Assembly (NCBI GenBank): GCA_028707105.1
Contig: JAQTUY010000042.1
Coordinates: 1 to 11,442, forward strand
Reading direction: 5' to 3'
Length of the DNA: 11,442 nucleotides
Source of the DNA: Candidatus Omnitrophota bacterium
Lineage (GTDB): Bacteria; Omnitrophota; Koll11; Gygaellales; JAQTUY01
The first letter of the stretch is position 1, and every line of letters starts with the position of its first letter. The notes below the pieces were generated by a model. That model was not told where the DNA came from and ran no database searches. It was given only the letters and a program-made list of their open reading frames with translations. Of this stretch, positions 5,205 through 10,802 are shown one piece after another. The position numbers and the translations under genes were made by a program.

Positions 5205-5285
5205 AGGGAAGCGCCCGGTGAGTACGGGCACAACAGCCACGGAAAGATTGCCGCGTGCAATCTTTTGAAGATCCGTGGTTTTTTT
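5176..5285 (+). promoter_or_regulatory. Structured leader of the first PilZ gene, candidate attenuator or riboswitch
   Basis: About 110 nt between the predicted transcription start and the end of a terminator, all before the PilZ start at 5310. Visible structure: a weak hairpin TGAAA/TTTCA (about 5177-5199), a stem GCCCG/CGGGC (5213-5217 with 5225-5229) with loop GTGAGTA, a linker ACAACA, then the GCCACGG hairpin that ends in seven T. A promoter followed by folded RNA, a terminator and then the gene is the standard layout of a transcription attenuator. I could not match it to the GEMM-I or GEMM-II c-di-GMP riboswitches or to other classes I know. A similar GCCACGG hairpin precedes the second PilZ gene. 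Confidence 0.6.
5237..5285 (+). terminator. Intrinsic terminator inside the first PilZ leader
   Basis: CCACGGA (5237-5243) pairs with TCCGTGG (5272-5278). Directly inside, AAGATTGC (5244-5251) pairs with GCAATCTT (5257-5264) around the loop CGCGT. Seven bases, TTGAAGA (5265-5271), bulge on the 3' side only. Seven T (5279-5285) follow. It stands 24 bp before the PilZ start codon, so full-length mRNA requires read-through or antitermination. Confidence 0.82.
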
Positions 5286-5309
5286 GTTTGATGAGGAGCG
5301 AGGAGCAAT

Positions 5310-5702
5310 ATGGAACGCAACTATTTAGCGGAGAACAGGCGTAAATCCGACCGGCTTAAGATAAATCTTGCGGCGTGGTATAAAGTGGTCGGTCCGGTTA
5401 ACCGCGGCAAGGAAACTGAAGTTGAAATGCTGGACTTGAGCCAGGGTGGAATGGCTTTTTTAACCCGGGATAATATTCCGGCCCGGAGCACGCTTTTGAT
5501 CAAGTTTGTTTTATTTAAAGTAGATAGAAAGGGTTTTCTTAAGCTGCACGGCCCGGTGAAGCTGGCCGGCGAGGTATGCTCCAGCAGGAGTTCTGCGAAT
5601 AATCAGCGCCGCCTGGGGGTAACGTTCAAGGAAGTATGCCTGGACGATAAGTTCCAGATCAGGGATTTCGTAGATTTTACCCGCAGCAAGATCAAGGGTT
5701 AG
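5310..5702 (+). CDS. PilZ domain protein, copy 1 (putative c-di-GMP receptor)
   Basis: A protein of 130 residues, essentially a lone PilZ domain. Both c-di-GMP motifs are intact: R11-x3-R15 (RKSDR) near the N-terminus and D42-x-S44-x-x-G47 (DLSQGG) at the start of the beta barrel. The barrel strands follow (STLLIKFVLFKV, VKLAGEVCS, RRLGVTFKEV), then a C-terminal helix. Lone PilZ proteins act as adaptors that bind a partner when c-di-GMP is present, often in pilus, flagellar or exopolysaccharide control. A double GGAG ribosome binding site (GAGGAGCGAGGAG) precedes the ATG. Expression is probably gated by the terminator at 5237-5285. The partner is unknown. Confidence 0.88.
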   Translation: MERNYLAENRRKSDRLKINLAAWYKVVGPVNRGKETEVEMLDLSQGGMAFLTRDNIPARSTLLIKFVLFKVDRKGFLKLHGPVKLAGEVCSSRSSANNQRRLGVTFKEVCLDDKFQIRDFVDFTRSKIKG

Positions 5703-5713
5703 TAAGCAGGCGG

Positions 5714-5789
5714 TAAACGATAGTTTAGTAAAGCCACGGAAATAAAAGGTGATCTTAGCGCTTTAACCTTTTGACCGTGGCTTTATGTT
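5714..5789 (+). promoter_or_regulatory. Hairpin element before the second PilZ gene, related to the first PilZ leader
   Basis: TAAAGCCACGG (5729-5739) pairs with CCGTGGCTTTA (5775-5785), an 11-bp stem; inside it AAAAGGT (5744-5750) pairs with ACCTTTT (5766-5772) around a 15-nt loop. A small hairpin TAAAC/GTTTA (5714-5718 with 5723-5727) precedes it. As in the first leader, the sequence reads GCCACGGAAA, then an inner stem of different sequence, then CTTTTGA, then CCGTGG. The T-rich stretch behind it (ATGTTTT) is weaker than a standard terminator. I see no strong promoter of its own, so it would act on read-through transcription from copy 1. Confidence 0.6.
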
Positions 5790-5809
5790 TTATATAACAG
5801 GAGGCAATT

Positions 5810-6208
5810 ATGTATAATCGGAGTTGGGGAGCGGACAGGCGCAGGTTCCAGCGTTTAAGCGTCAATCTTAGCGTAGCCTACGAGGTCTACAGCCCGGAGA
5901 ATATCCGCCAGATGCTCGGCGGCAAAGAAGTGGAAGCCACTGCTCTGGACCTGGGCGGAGGAGGAATGGCGGTCCTGACCAAGCATAATATCCCGATCTG
6001 GAGCACCCTTTTGATAAAATTCCTCTTTTTTAAGACCGATCCTAACGGGCTGGTGAGTTTTTCCGAGCCTGTAGATATAGTTGGAGAGGTCCGTTCTACG
6101 ATCGCCTACCCGCGTAATGAATACCGCCTCGGCATAGCCTTTAAGGGCATTGAAAACAGGCGCGAAAACCGGGTCGCGGATCTCGCGCACGCCCTGAGCC
6201 GGCCTTAA
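5810..6208 (+). CDS. PilZ domain protein, copy 2, with degenerate DxSxxG motif
   Basis: A protein of 132 residues, paralogous to copy 1 along its full length. Shared segments include the N-terminal RRxxxRL, GGGMAVLTKHNIP versus GGMAFLTRDNIP, the strand STLLIKFLFFKTD and the closing YRLGIAFKG. R11-x3-R15 (RRFQR) is present. The second motif reads D47-L-G49-G-G-G52, so the serine of DxSxxG is glycine. That serine contacts the ligand in structures of PilZ domains, so binding may be weaker or altered. AGGAGG ribosome binding site 7 nt before the ATG. It lies 107 bp after copy 1 and is preceded by a hairpin like that of the first leader. Confidence 0.85.
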   Translation: MYNRSWGADRRRFQRLSVNLSVAYEVYSPENIRQMLGGKEVEATALDLGGGGMAVLTKHNIPIWSTLLIKFLFFKTDPNGLVSFSEPVDIVGEVRSTIAYPRNEYRLGIAFKGIENRRENRVADLAHALSRP

Positions 6209-6227
6209 AACCCTGTAAAACCTCTAT

Positions 6228-6257
6228 AAAACAAAAAACCCCCTGTTTCTCCAGGGG
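6228..6257 (-). terminator. Intrinsic terminator, mainly for the minus-strand RNA
   Basis: Read on the minus strand, CCCCTG (6257-6252) pairs with CAGGGG (6245-6240) around loop GAGAAA, followed by one G and then TTTTTT-G-TTTT (6238-6228). Read on the + strand the same stem is followed by TTTCTT, a weaker tail that may still end the PilZ transcript, so it can work in both directions. Confidence 0.75.
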
Positions 6258-6343
6258 TTTCTTGTAGGTGATAGGCCTGACTAGCTTCCGCTATCCGGTC
6301 TGCCTCCTGCTGCTGTTGGTGACCTCAACTCTTTCTAACGCCT
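6233..6343 (-). ncRNA. Putative small RNA gene of unknown family
   Basis: About 110 nt on the minus strand bounded by a good promoter (-35 TTGAAA, -10 TATCTT) and an intrinsic terminator with a strong U-tract. No protein frame of note lies inside. Possible structures in the RNA: GUUG/CAAC closing the loop AGGUCAC near the 5' end; a middle arm with AGGC/GCCU, GAC/GUC and UAGC/GCUA stems capped by a GGAA tetraloop; then the terminator hairpin. The middle contains CAGCAGCAGGAGGCAG, which could be an anti-Shine-Dalgarno-like or target-pairing region. The GGAA loop recalls 4.5S/SRP RNA, but the flanking asymmetric-loop bases do not fit that family. It is the only transcript predicted on the minus strand in this window. 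Confidence 0.55.
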
Positions 6344-6349
6344 AGTGTA

Positions 6350-6378
6350 AAGATAACACATTACCCGGAAGATTTCAA
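6350..6378 (-). promoter_or_regulatory. Minus-strand promoter of the small RNA
   Basis: On the minus strand, TTGAAA (6378-6373), a 17-bp spacer and TATCTT (6355-6350), with TG one base before the -10 box (extended -10). Expected start near 6343-6342. Confidence 0.65.
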
Positions 6379-6396
6379 GGGGCCGTATAAAATATA

Positions 6397-6425
6397 TTGA
6401 CTTTTTTTTGAGACGGTGTTAAAAA
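6397..6425 (+). promoter_or_regulatory. Weak promoter that would give a leaderless BatD-like mRNA
   Basis: TTGACT (6397-6402), a 17-bp spacer rich in T, and TAAAAA (6420-6425). Six bases separate the -10 box from the ATG at 6432, so transcription would begin at the start codon. The -10 match is poor, so this is tentative. No Shine-Dalgarno sequence precedes the gene. Confidence 0.4.
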
Positions 6426-6431
6426 AGAATC

Positions 6432-6890
6432 ATGAAAAAGATCGCAGCAGCCTGGTTAATCTTTGCCTTTTCTTTCATTAGCGCCTCTTTCGCCGGAGAA
6501 ATAATCAAGGCTGAGGTGGATAAGTTTGAAGCTACTACTGACGAGGAAATAATCTACAAGCTGAACATAATCTTAGAAAAAAATACCCGTTCCAACCCGC
6601 AGCTGCCCGATTTTAAGGGCTTCAAGGTCATATCCCAGGCTCAGTCTACCACGGTATCCTTCCAGGAGGGGCAGTCGGAAATATTGATGACCTACGTTTA
6701 TATCCTCATCCCTGTTGCCGCCGGAAAGTTTACCATCGGTCCCAGCAGTATCAAGGTCGACGGCAAGGTTTATTTCACCCCAAGCTTTGAGATCGAGGTA
6801 GCCCAGGGCAAAAAGCCTCCCCGGCCTGAGCCCGATCAAGAGTCAGACGAAGATGGATCTGACGCGGAAGCGCCCGAATTCACTCTTTAG
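6432..6890 (+). CDS. Exported single-domain BatD-like protein
   Basis: A protein of 152 residues. The signal peptide has K2/K3, the hydrophobic core AAAWLIFAFSFISAS and likely cleavage after SFA (21). The mature part matches the first immunoglobulin-like domain of BatD/oxygen-tolerance proteins: VDKFEATTDEEIIYKLNI, then LPDFKGFKVISQAQSTTVSF, MTYVYILIPVAAGKFTIGPSSIKVDGKVY. Full BatD proteins have several such domains, a membrane anchor and neighbours batA/B/C and a MoxR ATPase; none is present here. The protein ends in an acidic, disordered tail (about residues 126-152). It may be a shortened, free-standing relative exported to the periplasm. It is followed 39 bp later by recG, which has its own -10 box. 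Confidence 0.75.
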   Translation: MKKIAAAWLIFAFSFISASFAGEIIKAEVDKFEATTDEEIIYKLNIILEKNTRSNPQLPDFKGFKVISQAQSTTVSFQEGQSEILMTYVYILIPVAAGKFTIGPSSIKVDGKVYFTPSFEIEVAQGKKPPRPEPDQESDEDGSDAEAPEFTL

Positions 6891-6892
6891 TG

Positions 6893-6921
6893 TTTATTTC
6901 CCGCGATTTATATACTATAAT
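6893..6921 (+). promoter_or_regulatory. Promoter giving a nearly leaderless recG mRNA
   Basis: A perfect TATAAT (6916-6921) lies 8 nt before the recG ATG; a weak -35 TTTATT (6893-6898) stands 17 bp upstream. Transcription should start 0-3 nt before the ATG, and no ribosome binding site is visible. Confidence 0.6.
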
Positions 6922-6929
6922 ACCTTCTT

Positions 6930-9035
6930 ATGGAGCATTTGTACGATATCCCCATCCGTTACTTAAAAGGCATCGGGCCGAAACGGGCGAAAGTATTCTC
7001 CGCGGCCGGGATCGATAATATTGAGGACCTGCTTTATTATTTTCCCCATCGCTATGACGACCGGACCAAATTAAGCCAGATCTGCCAGGTCGAGGAAGGC
7101 GGGGTTTATACTATTAAAGGAGAGATACTTCTGAAGAACCACCGTCGTTCTTTCAGGCGGCGCGCCTTTAGTATCCTGGAGTTAAAGATCGGGGATAAAA
7201 CCGGGAAATTAAGCTGTGTCTGGTTTAACCAGCCGTATCTTAATGATTATTTTAAGGAAGGCCAGAGCGTTATTCTTAACGGCAAGGTGGAGAATTATTC
7301 CGGACGGCTGCAGATGAGCTCTCCTGAATTTGAGATTATTTCCGGCGTCCGGGCTGAAGAGGACGGGCCGGTTCCCGCGGAGGCGGATGAGGCATTGAAC
7401 GTGGGCAGGATCGTCCCGTTCTATTCCCTTCCCGAGGGGATGACCCAGCGTTATCTGCGCCGGGTGATCAAGAAAACCCTGGATGAATACCTGCCGCGGG
7501 TGAATGAATTTCTTCCCTATGATATCCGCTCCAGGAACAACCTGCTTAACCTGGCCAAAAGCCTGCGTAATATCCATTTTCCGGAGAACGACGCCCTGCA
7601 AAAAGAGGCTTACGAAAGGCTGGCGTTCGAGGAGTTCTTCCTTTTTCAGGTACCGTTGGTATTACGGAAGTTAAAGCGCAGGGAAAAGCGGGGGATAGCC
7701 CATACGGTGGAAGGAGCCCTGCTTGAGGATTTTATCGCCGCCCTGCCTTTCCAGCTTACCGAAGGGCAGAACAAGGCCATTAGTGAAATAAAACAGGATA
7801 TGGCCAGTCCCAGGCCTATGCAGCGCCTCTTACAGGGCGATGTGGGTTCCGGAAAGACCGTAGTCGCGGTTATCGCCAGCTTGATGGCGGTCCAGGGGGG
7901 TTACCAGGTGGCTTTTATGGTGCCTACCGAGATACTGGCCAGGCAGCATTATGAGAAGATAAAACATCAGGAAAAAAGCATAAAGACAGGATTACTGGTC
8001 AGCAGCCTTAAGCCGAAGGAAAAAGAGAAGATCTTTAAAGAGGCCAAAGACGGCAAGCTGGACCTGTTGATCGGCACCCACGCTTTATTGGAAGGGGCGG
8101 TTGATTTTAAGGATCTGGGGCTGGTAGTGATCGATGAACAGCATAAGTTCGGGGTCGCCCAGCGGGCTCTCCTGCCTAAAAAGGGGAGCAACCCCGATAT
8201 CCTGATCATGACCGCTACCCCCATACCGCGGACCCTGGCTATCACGCTATACGGCGACCTGGATATATCCGTGATCAAGGAAATGCCCGCGGGCAGGAAA
8301 CCGGTTACCACCCGGTTTGTCTCGGAGGGCCAGCGCCGCCAGGTATATAAATTTATCGCTTCTAAAGTCAAGGAAGGCCGTCAGGCTTATATCGTTTATC
8401 CGGTCATCGAGGCTTCTTATCTGACCGACCTTTCGGCTGCCGAGGATATGTATAAGGAGTTGAGTAAACAGGTCTTTCCGGAGCTTCGGGTGGGCCTGGT
8501 CCATGGCCGGCTCAAGTCCCGGGAACAGGACAGCGTAATGGATAAATTCAGGAAAGGGGAACTGGATATCCTGGTTTCAACTACCGTACTGGAGGTCGGC
8601 ATCGATGTGGCAAATGCTTCGGTCATGGTTATTGAAAATGCCGAGAGGTTCGGGCTTTCGCAATTGCACCAGCTGCGCGGCCGCATCGGCAGGGGGCCCT
8701 ATGATTCCCAGTGTATCCTGATCGCGCATCCCCAGACCGAAGAGGCAAGGCTGCGGATCAAAGCTATTGTTGAGAACTGTGATGGTTTCCGGATCGCCGA
8801 AGAGGACCTGAAGATCAGGGGCCCGGGGGAATTTTTCGGCAAGCGTCAGAGCGGGCTTACCGAATTAAAGATAGCTAATCCTTTGACCCAGATGCATTTG
8901 TTAAAAAAAGCCAGGGAAGAAGCCCTTAAGCTTATCGATAAAGACCCGAAAATGGAAGAACATCAGGATGTTCCGTTAAGAGATAAATTGCTCCAGCGTT
9001 TCCCGGGGTATGAAAAACTGATTATGGTAGGATAA
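6930..9035 (+). CDS. recG: ATP-dependent DNA helicase RecG
   Basis: A protein of 701 residues, the normal length for RecG. It acts on stalled replication forks and Holliday junctions, driving branch migration and fork reversal. Domains in order: N-terminal wedge region beginning YLKGIGPKRAKVF and containing the OB fold (about 50-150) that splits the fork; helicase domain 1 with Walker A GDVGSGKT (303-310), DEQH box (402-405) and TATP (428-431); helicase domain 2 with TTVLEVGIDV and the motif VI region QLHQLRGRIGR (578-588); and the C-terminal TRG/hook part with DLKIRGPGEFFGKRQSG. All core motifs are intact. ATG 6930 gives the usual family N-terminus. Its stop codon overlaps the first base of a large inverted repeat. 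Confidence 0.98.
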   Translation: MEHLYDIPIRYLKGIGPKRAKVFSAAGIDNIEDLLYYFPHRYDDRTKLSQICQVEEGGVYTIKGEILLKNHRRSFRRRAFSILELKIGDKTGKLSCVWFNQPYLNDYFKEGQSVILNGKVENYSGRLQMSSPEFEIISGVRAEEDGPVPAEADEALNVGRIVPFYSLPEGMTQRYLRRVIKKTLDEYLPRVNEFLPYDIRSRNNLLNLAKSLRNIHFPENDALQKEAYERLAFEEFFLFQVPLVLRKLKRREKRGIAHTVEGALLEDFIAALPFQLTEGQNKAISEIKQDMASPRPMQRLLQGDVGSGKTVVAVIASLMAVQGGYQVAFMVPTEILARQHYEKIKHQEKSIKTGLLVSSLKPKEKEKIFKEAKDGKLDLLIGTHALLEGAVDFKDLGLVVIDEQHKFGVAQRALLPKKGSNPDILIMTATPIPRTLAITLYGDLDISVIKEMPAGRKPVTTRFVSEGQRRQVYKFIASKVKEGRQAYIVYPVIEASYLTDLSAAEDMYKELSKQVFPELRVGLVHGRLKSREQDSVMDKFRKGELDILVSTTVLEVGIDVANASVMVIENAERFGLSQLHQLRGRIGRGPYDSQCILIAHPQTEEARLRIKAIVENCDGFRIAEEDLKIRGPGEFFGKRQSGLTELKIANPLTQMHLLKKAREEALKLIDKDPKMEEHQDVPLRDKLLQRFPGYEKLIMVG

Positions 9036-9101
9036 AAACGGGGTCAGACCTAATTTTTATCCTATGTTATAGCGTGAAAAAATTAGGTCTGACCCCGTTT
9101 T
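9035..9101. repeat. REP-type long perfect inverted repeat
   Basis: Arm 9035-9058 is exactly complementary to arm 9078-9101 (24 bp), around a 19-nt loop. The arms carry the core GGGGTCAGACC followed by TAATTTTT. This core is very common in dispersed palindromes of bacterial and metagenomic genomes, typically near REP-associated tyrosine transposases (RAYT, TnpA_REP). The last base of the recG stop codon is the first base of the left arm. The right arm ends 7 bp before the rsmD ATG. As RNA it would form a very stable hairpin that may act as a terminator or mRNA stabiliser. No transposase gene lies in the window. Confidence 0.85.
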
Positions 9102-9108
9102 CTAAACT

Positions 9109-9681
9109 ATGCGTATAATAACAGGTAAATACAAGAACAGGTTAATAAAAATACCTAAGGGTATCCGGCCGACCCAAAATAAGGTAAGGAAGGCTATTTT
9201 TGATATCCTGGGGGATGTTGAAGGGCTTTCGTTCCTGGAGCTTTTTGCCGGTTCAGGCGCCGTAGGCCTGGAGGCTCTTTCTCAGGGCGTCAAAGAGGCG
9301 GTATTTGTGGAGAGCGGCCCTGAATGCCTCAGTGTCCTTAAGGCTAACCTGGCCTGGGCCGAGCCGGGAAGTTATTATTTATTGGCGATGGACGTGGAAA
9401 GGGCGGTCAGGGAATTGGCTAAGAAGCGCAAATTCGACATTATCTTTCTTGATCCGCCTTATTATCAGGATTTATCAAAAAAAACCTTGCAAATGCTTAT
9501 TGCTTGTGATATATTAGCGCCCAATGGTTTAATAGTGGCGCAGCATTTTCAAGAGGATAATCTCCCGTTGCACACGGGAGATTTAGTCTTATTGAAGCAA
9601 GCCGGGTACGGAGATACCGTACTTTCCATCTATAGAAGGGGAAGCGATGTGCCAGAAGGCGATCTATCCGGGAACGTTTGA
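9109..9681 (+). CDS. rsmD: 16S rRNA (guanine966-N2)-methyltransferase RsmD
   Basis: A protein of 190 residues, typical length. It methylates G966 of 16S rRNA during 30S assembly, using S-adenosylmethionine. Visible: MRIITGKYKNRLIKIPKG at the N-terminus, the RPTQNKVRKAIFDIL segment, SAM-binding LELFAGSGA (43-51), VFVESGPECL as the acidic strand-2 motif, and the catalytic DPPY (115-118). The ATG lies just after the REP hairpin with no ribosome binding site, so translation may depend on the hairpin being unfolded or on leaderless initiation. Its last 35 bp overlap coaD in another frame, a common arrangement since rsmD and coaD are adjacent in many bacteria. The last 15 residues are probably a by-product of that overlap. 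Confidence 0.95.
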   Translation: MRIITGKYKNRLIKIPKGIRPTQNKVRKAIFDILGDVEGLSFLELFAGSGAVGLEALSQGVKEAVFVESGPECLSVLKANLAWAEPGSYYLLAMDVERAVRELAKKRKFDIIFLDPPYYQDLSKKTLQMLIACDILAPNGLIVAQHFQEDNLPLHTGDLVLLKQAGYGDTVLSIYRRGSDVPEGDLSGNV

Positions 9682-10126
9682 TCCCATGACTTACGGGCAC
9701 CTTGATATCATAAAGAGGGCGCGGGAAATATTCGAAGAGGTCATCGTAGTGGTGGCGCAAAAGCCCAATAAAGACACCCTTTTTACCTTTAAAGAAAGGC
9801 TGGAGTTTATCAAGCGCGCTGTCAGCGGTTTAGATAATGTCAGCGTGGAGGGTTTTAGCGGGCTTACTATAGATTACGCCGCTAAAAAGAAGGTTAAGGT
9901 CCTGATAAGGGGCCTGAGGATGATCTCCGACTTTGAATATGAATTCCAGATGGCGCTTACCAACCGCAAGCTTTCCGCCGAGGTGGAGACCATATTCCTG
10001 ATGCCCCATGAATCTTACAGTTATCTTTCATCAAAACTTATAAAAGAAGCGGCTTCCCTGGGGGCGAACCTGTCGCCATTCGTCCCTGATTTCGTGGAAA
10101 AAGCCCTCAAAAAGAAATTACGCTAA
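9647..10126 (+). CDS. coaD: Phosphopantetheine adenylyltransferase
   Basis: A protein of 159 residues, the usual size. It transfers AMP from ATP to 4'-phosphopantetheine, the penultimate step of coenzyme A synthesis, in the cytoplasm. The nucleotidyltransferase signature is complete: YPGTFDPMTYGH (7-18) with the T/HxGH motif at 15-18, then the central RGLRMISDFEYEFQMALTNR, and the C-terminal YSYLSSKLIKE that replaces ISSTxxR. AAGGGGAAG (about 9637-9645) lies directly before the ATG, inside rsmD. A valine or other start upstream is not needed; the family begins at this position. It overlaps rsmD by 35 bp and is followed 4 bp later by the DUF177 gene. Confidence 0.97.
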   Translation: MCQKAIYPGTFDPMTYGHLDIIKRAREIFEEVIVVVAQKPNKDTLFTFKERLEFIKRAVSGLDNVSVEGFSGLTIDYAAKKKVKVLIRGLRMISDFEYEFQMALTNRKLSAEVETIFLMPHESYSYLSSKLIKEAASLGANLSPFVPDFVEKALKKKLR

Positions 10127-10130
10127 AAAA

Positions 10131-10553
10131 TTGCTCTCTAAAACTCTGCTGAAGATAGATCTAAACCGGATGCCTGTCGAGGGTTTAGTGTTAGAGGAGA
10201 ATATAAACGCCTCGGACCTGGACACCGACAGCGAGTTTATAAAGGCCAACGGCCCGATAAAGGTGCGGGCTGAAGTTTCCCGGATTACCAACGCGGTGAC
10301 GGTCGCCCTGGAAATGAACGCCGCGCTGAAGATGAACTGCGGCCGCTGCCTGGAAGATTTTGAGGCGCCCCTTAAAAAGGGCGTGGTCCTTAATTATTTC
10401 GTTGAAAGCTCGCAGAGAGCCATTGACCTGACCCCGGATATAAGGGAGGAGTTCCTCCTCGCTTATCCGATGAATCCGCTGTGCAGCCCGGGATGCAAGG
10501 GGTTATGCCCTAAATGCGGACAGAACCTTAACAAACAGAAATGCGCGTGTTAA
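10131..10553 (+). CDS. DUF177/YceD family protein (23S rRNA accumulation)
   Basis: A protein of about 140 residues if it starts at TTG 10131; the alternative ATG at 10170 would cut off the conserved LLKIDLNRMPVEG start, so TTG is preferred. No clear ribosome binding site is seen. Family features: beta-rich middle with IKVRAEVSRITNAVTVALEMNAALKMNC, the C70-GR-C73 pair (family CxRCL), and a C-terminal cluster of cysteines at 118, 122, 126, 129, 138 and 140 (CSPGCKGLCPKCGQNL pattern) likely to bind zinc. Homologues are needed for normal 23S rRNA levels and are nearly always encoded beside rpmF and plsX, exactly as here. Confidence 0.9.
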   Translation: MLSKTLLKIDLNRMPVEGLVLEENINASDLDTDSEFIKANGPIKVRAEVSRITNAVTVALEMNAALKMNCGRCLEDFEAPLKKGVVLNYFVESSQRAIDLTPDIREEFLLAYPMNPLCSPGCKGLCPKCGQNLNKQKCAC

Positions 10554-10581
10554 TTACCTGACGCGAACAAGGAGATAAATC

Positions 10582-10785
10582 ATGCCATTACCAAAGCAAC
10601 GACATTCTAAACAGCGCGGCAGAAAACGCCGTACTCATTGGAAATTGCCCAAGCCTAATCTCGTGCCATGCCCGCAGTGTAAAGAGCTTAAGCTCATCCA
10701 CCATGTATGCAAGGTGTGCGGTTTTTACGACGGCAAGCAGGTAGTCGAGATAAAGGTTAAGACCAAAGAGAAGAAAACCCGTTAG
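10582..10785 (+). CDS. rpmF: 50S ribosomal protein L32
   Basis: A protein of 67 residues. The start MPLPKQRHSKQRGRKRRTHWKL is the L32 N-terminus (usually MAVPK.K.SKSR...RR.H). Cysteines 30, 33, 43 and 46 form the zinc ribbon, so this is the zinc-binding (C+) form. The tail is lysine-rich. AGGAG ribosome binding site 8 nt before the ATG. It sits 28 bp after the DUF177 gene and 17 bp before plsX, in the common yceD-rpmF-plsX order that links ribosome and lipid synthesis. Confidence 0.97.
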   Translation: MPLPKQRHSKQRGRKRRTHWKLPKPNLVPCPQCKELKLIHHVCKVCGFYDGKQVVEIKVKTKEKKTR

Positions 10786-10802
10786 TCAAACCCGGTTAAA
10801 AT

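Noticed and set aside
5176..5285. c-di-GMP-I (GEMM-I) riboswitch before the PilZ gene
   Set aside because: AGCCACGG resembles part of the GEMM-I 3' segment, but the GGGCAAACC and GGGACGCAAAGCC core and the three-way junction are not present.
6233..6343. 4.5S/SRP RNA on the minus strand
   Set aside because: A GGAA tetraloop is present, but the conserved CAGG...GGAA...AGCAG asymmetric-loop arrangement of SRP domain IV is not; the bulge lies on the wrong side.
7209..7601. 130-residue minus-strand frame inside recG
   Set aside because: It is the complement of conserved RecG sequence and has no independent start signals.
9305..9517. 70-residue + strand frame inside rsmD
   Set aside because: It is an alternative frame within a methyltransferase gene whose motifs are all intact.
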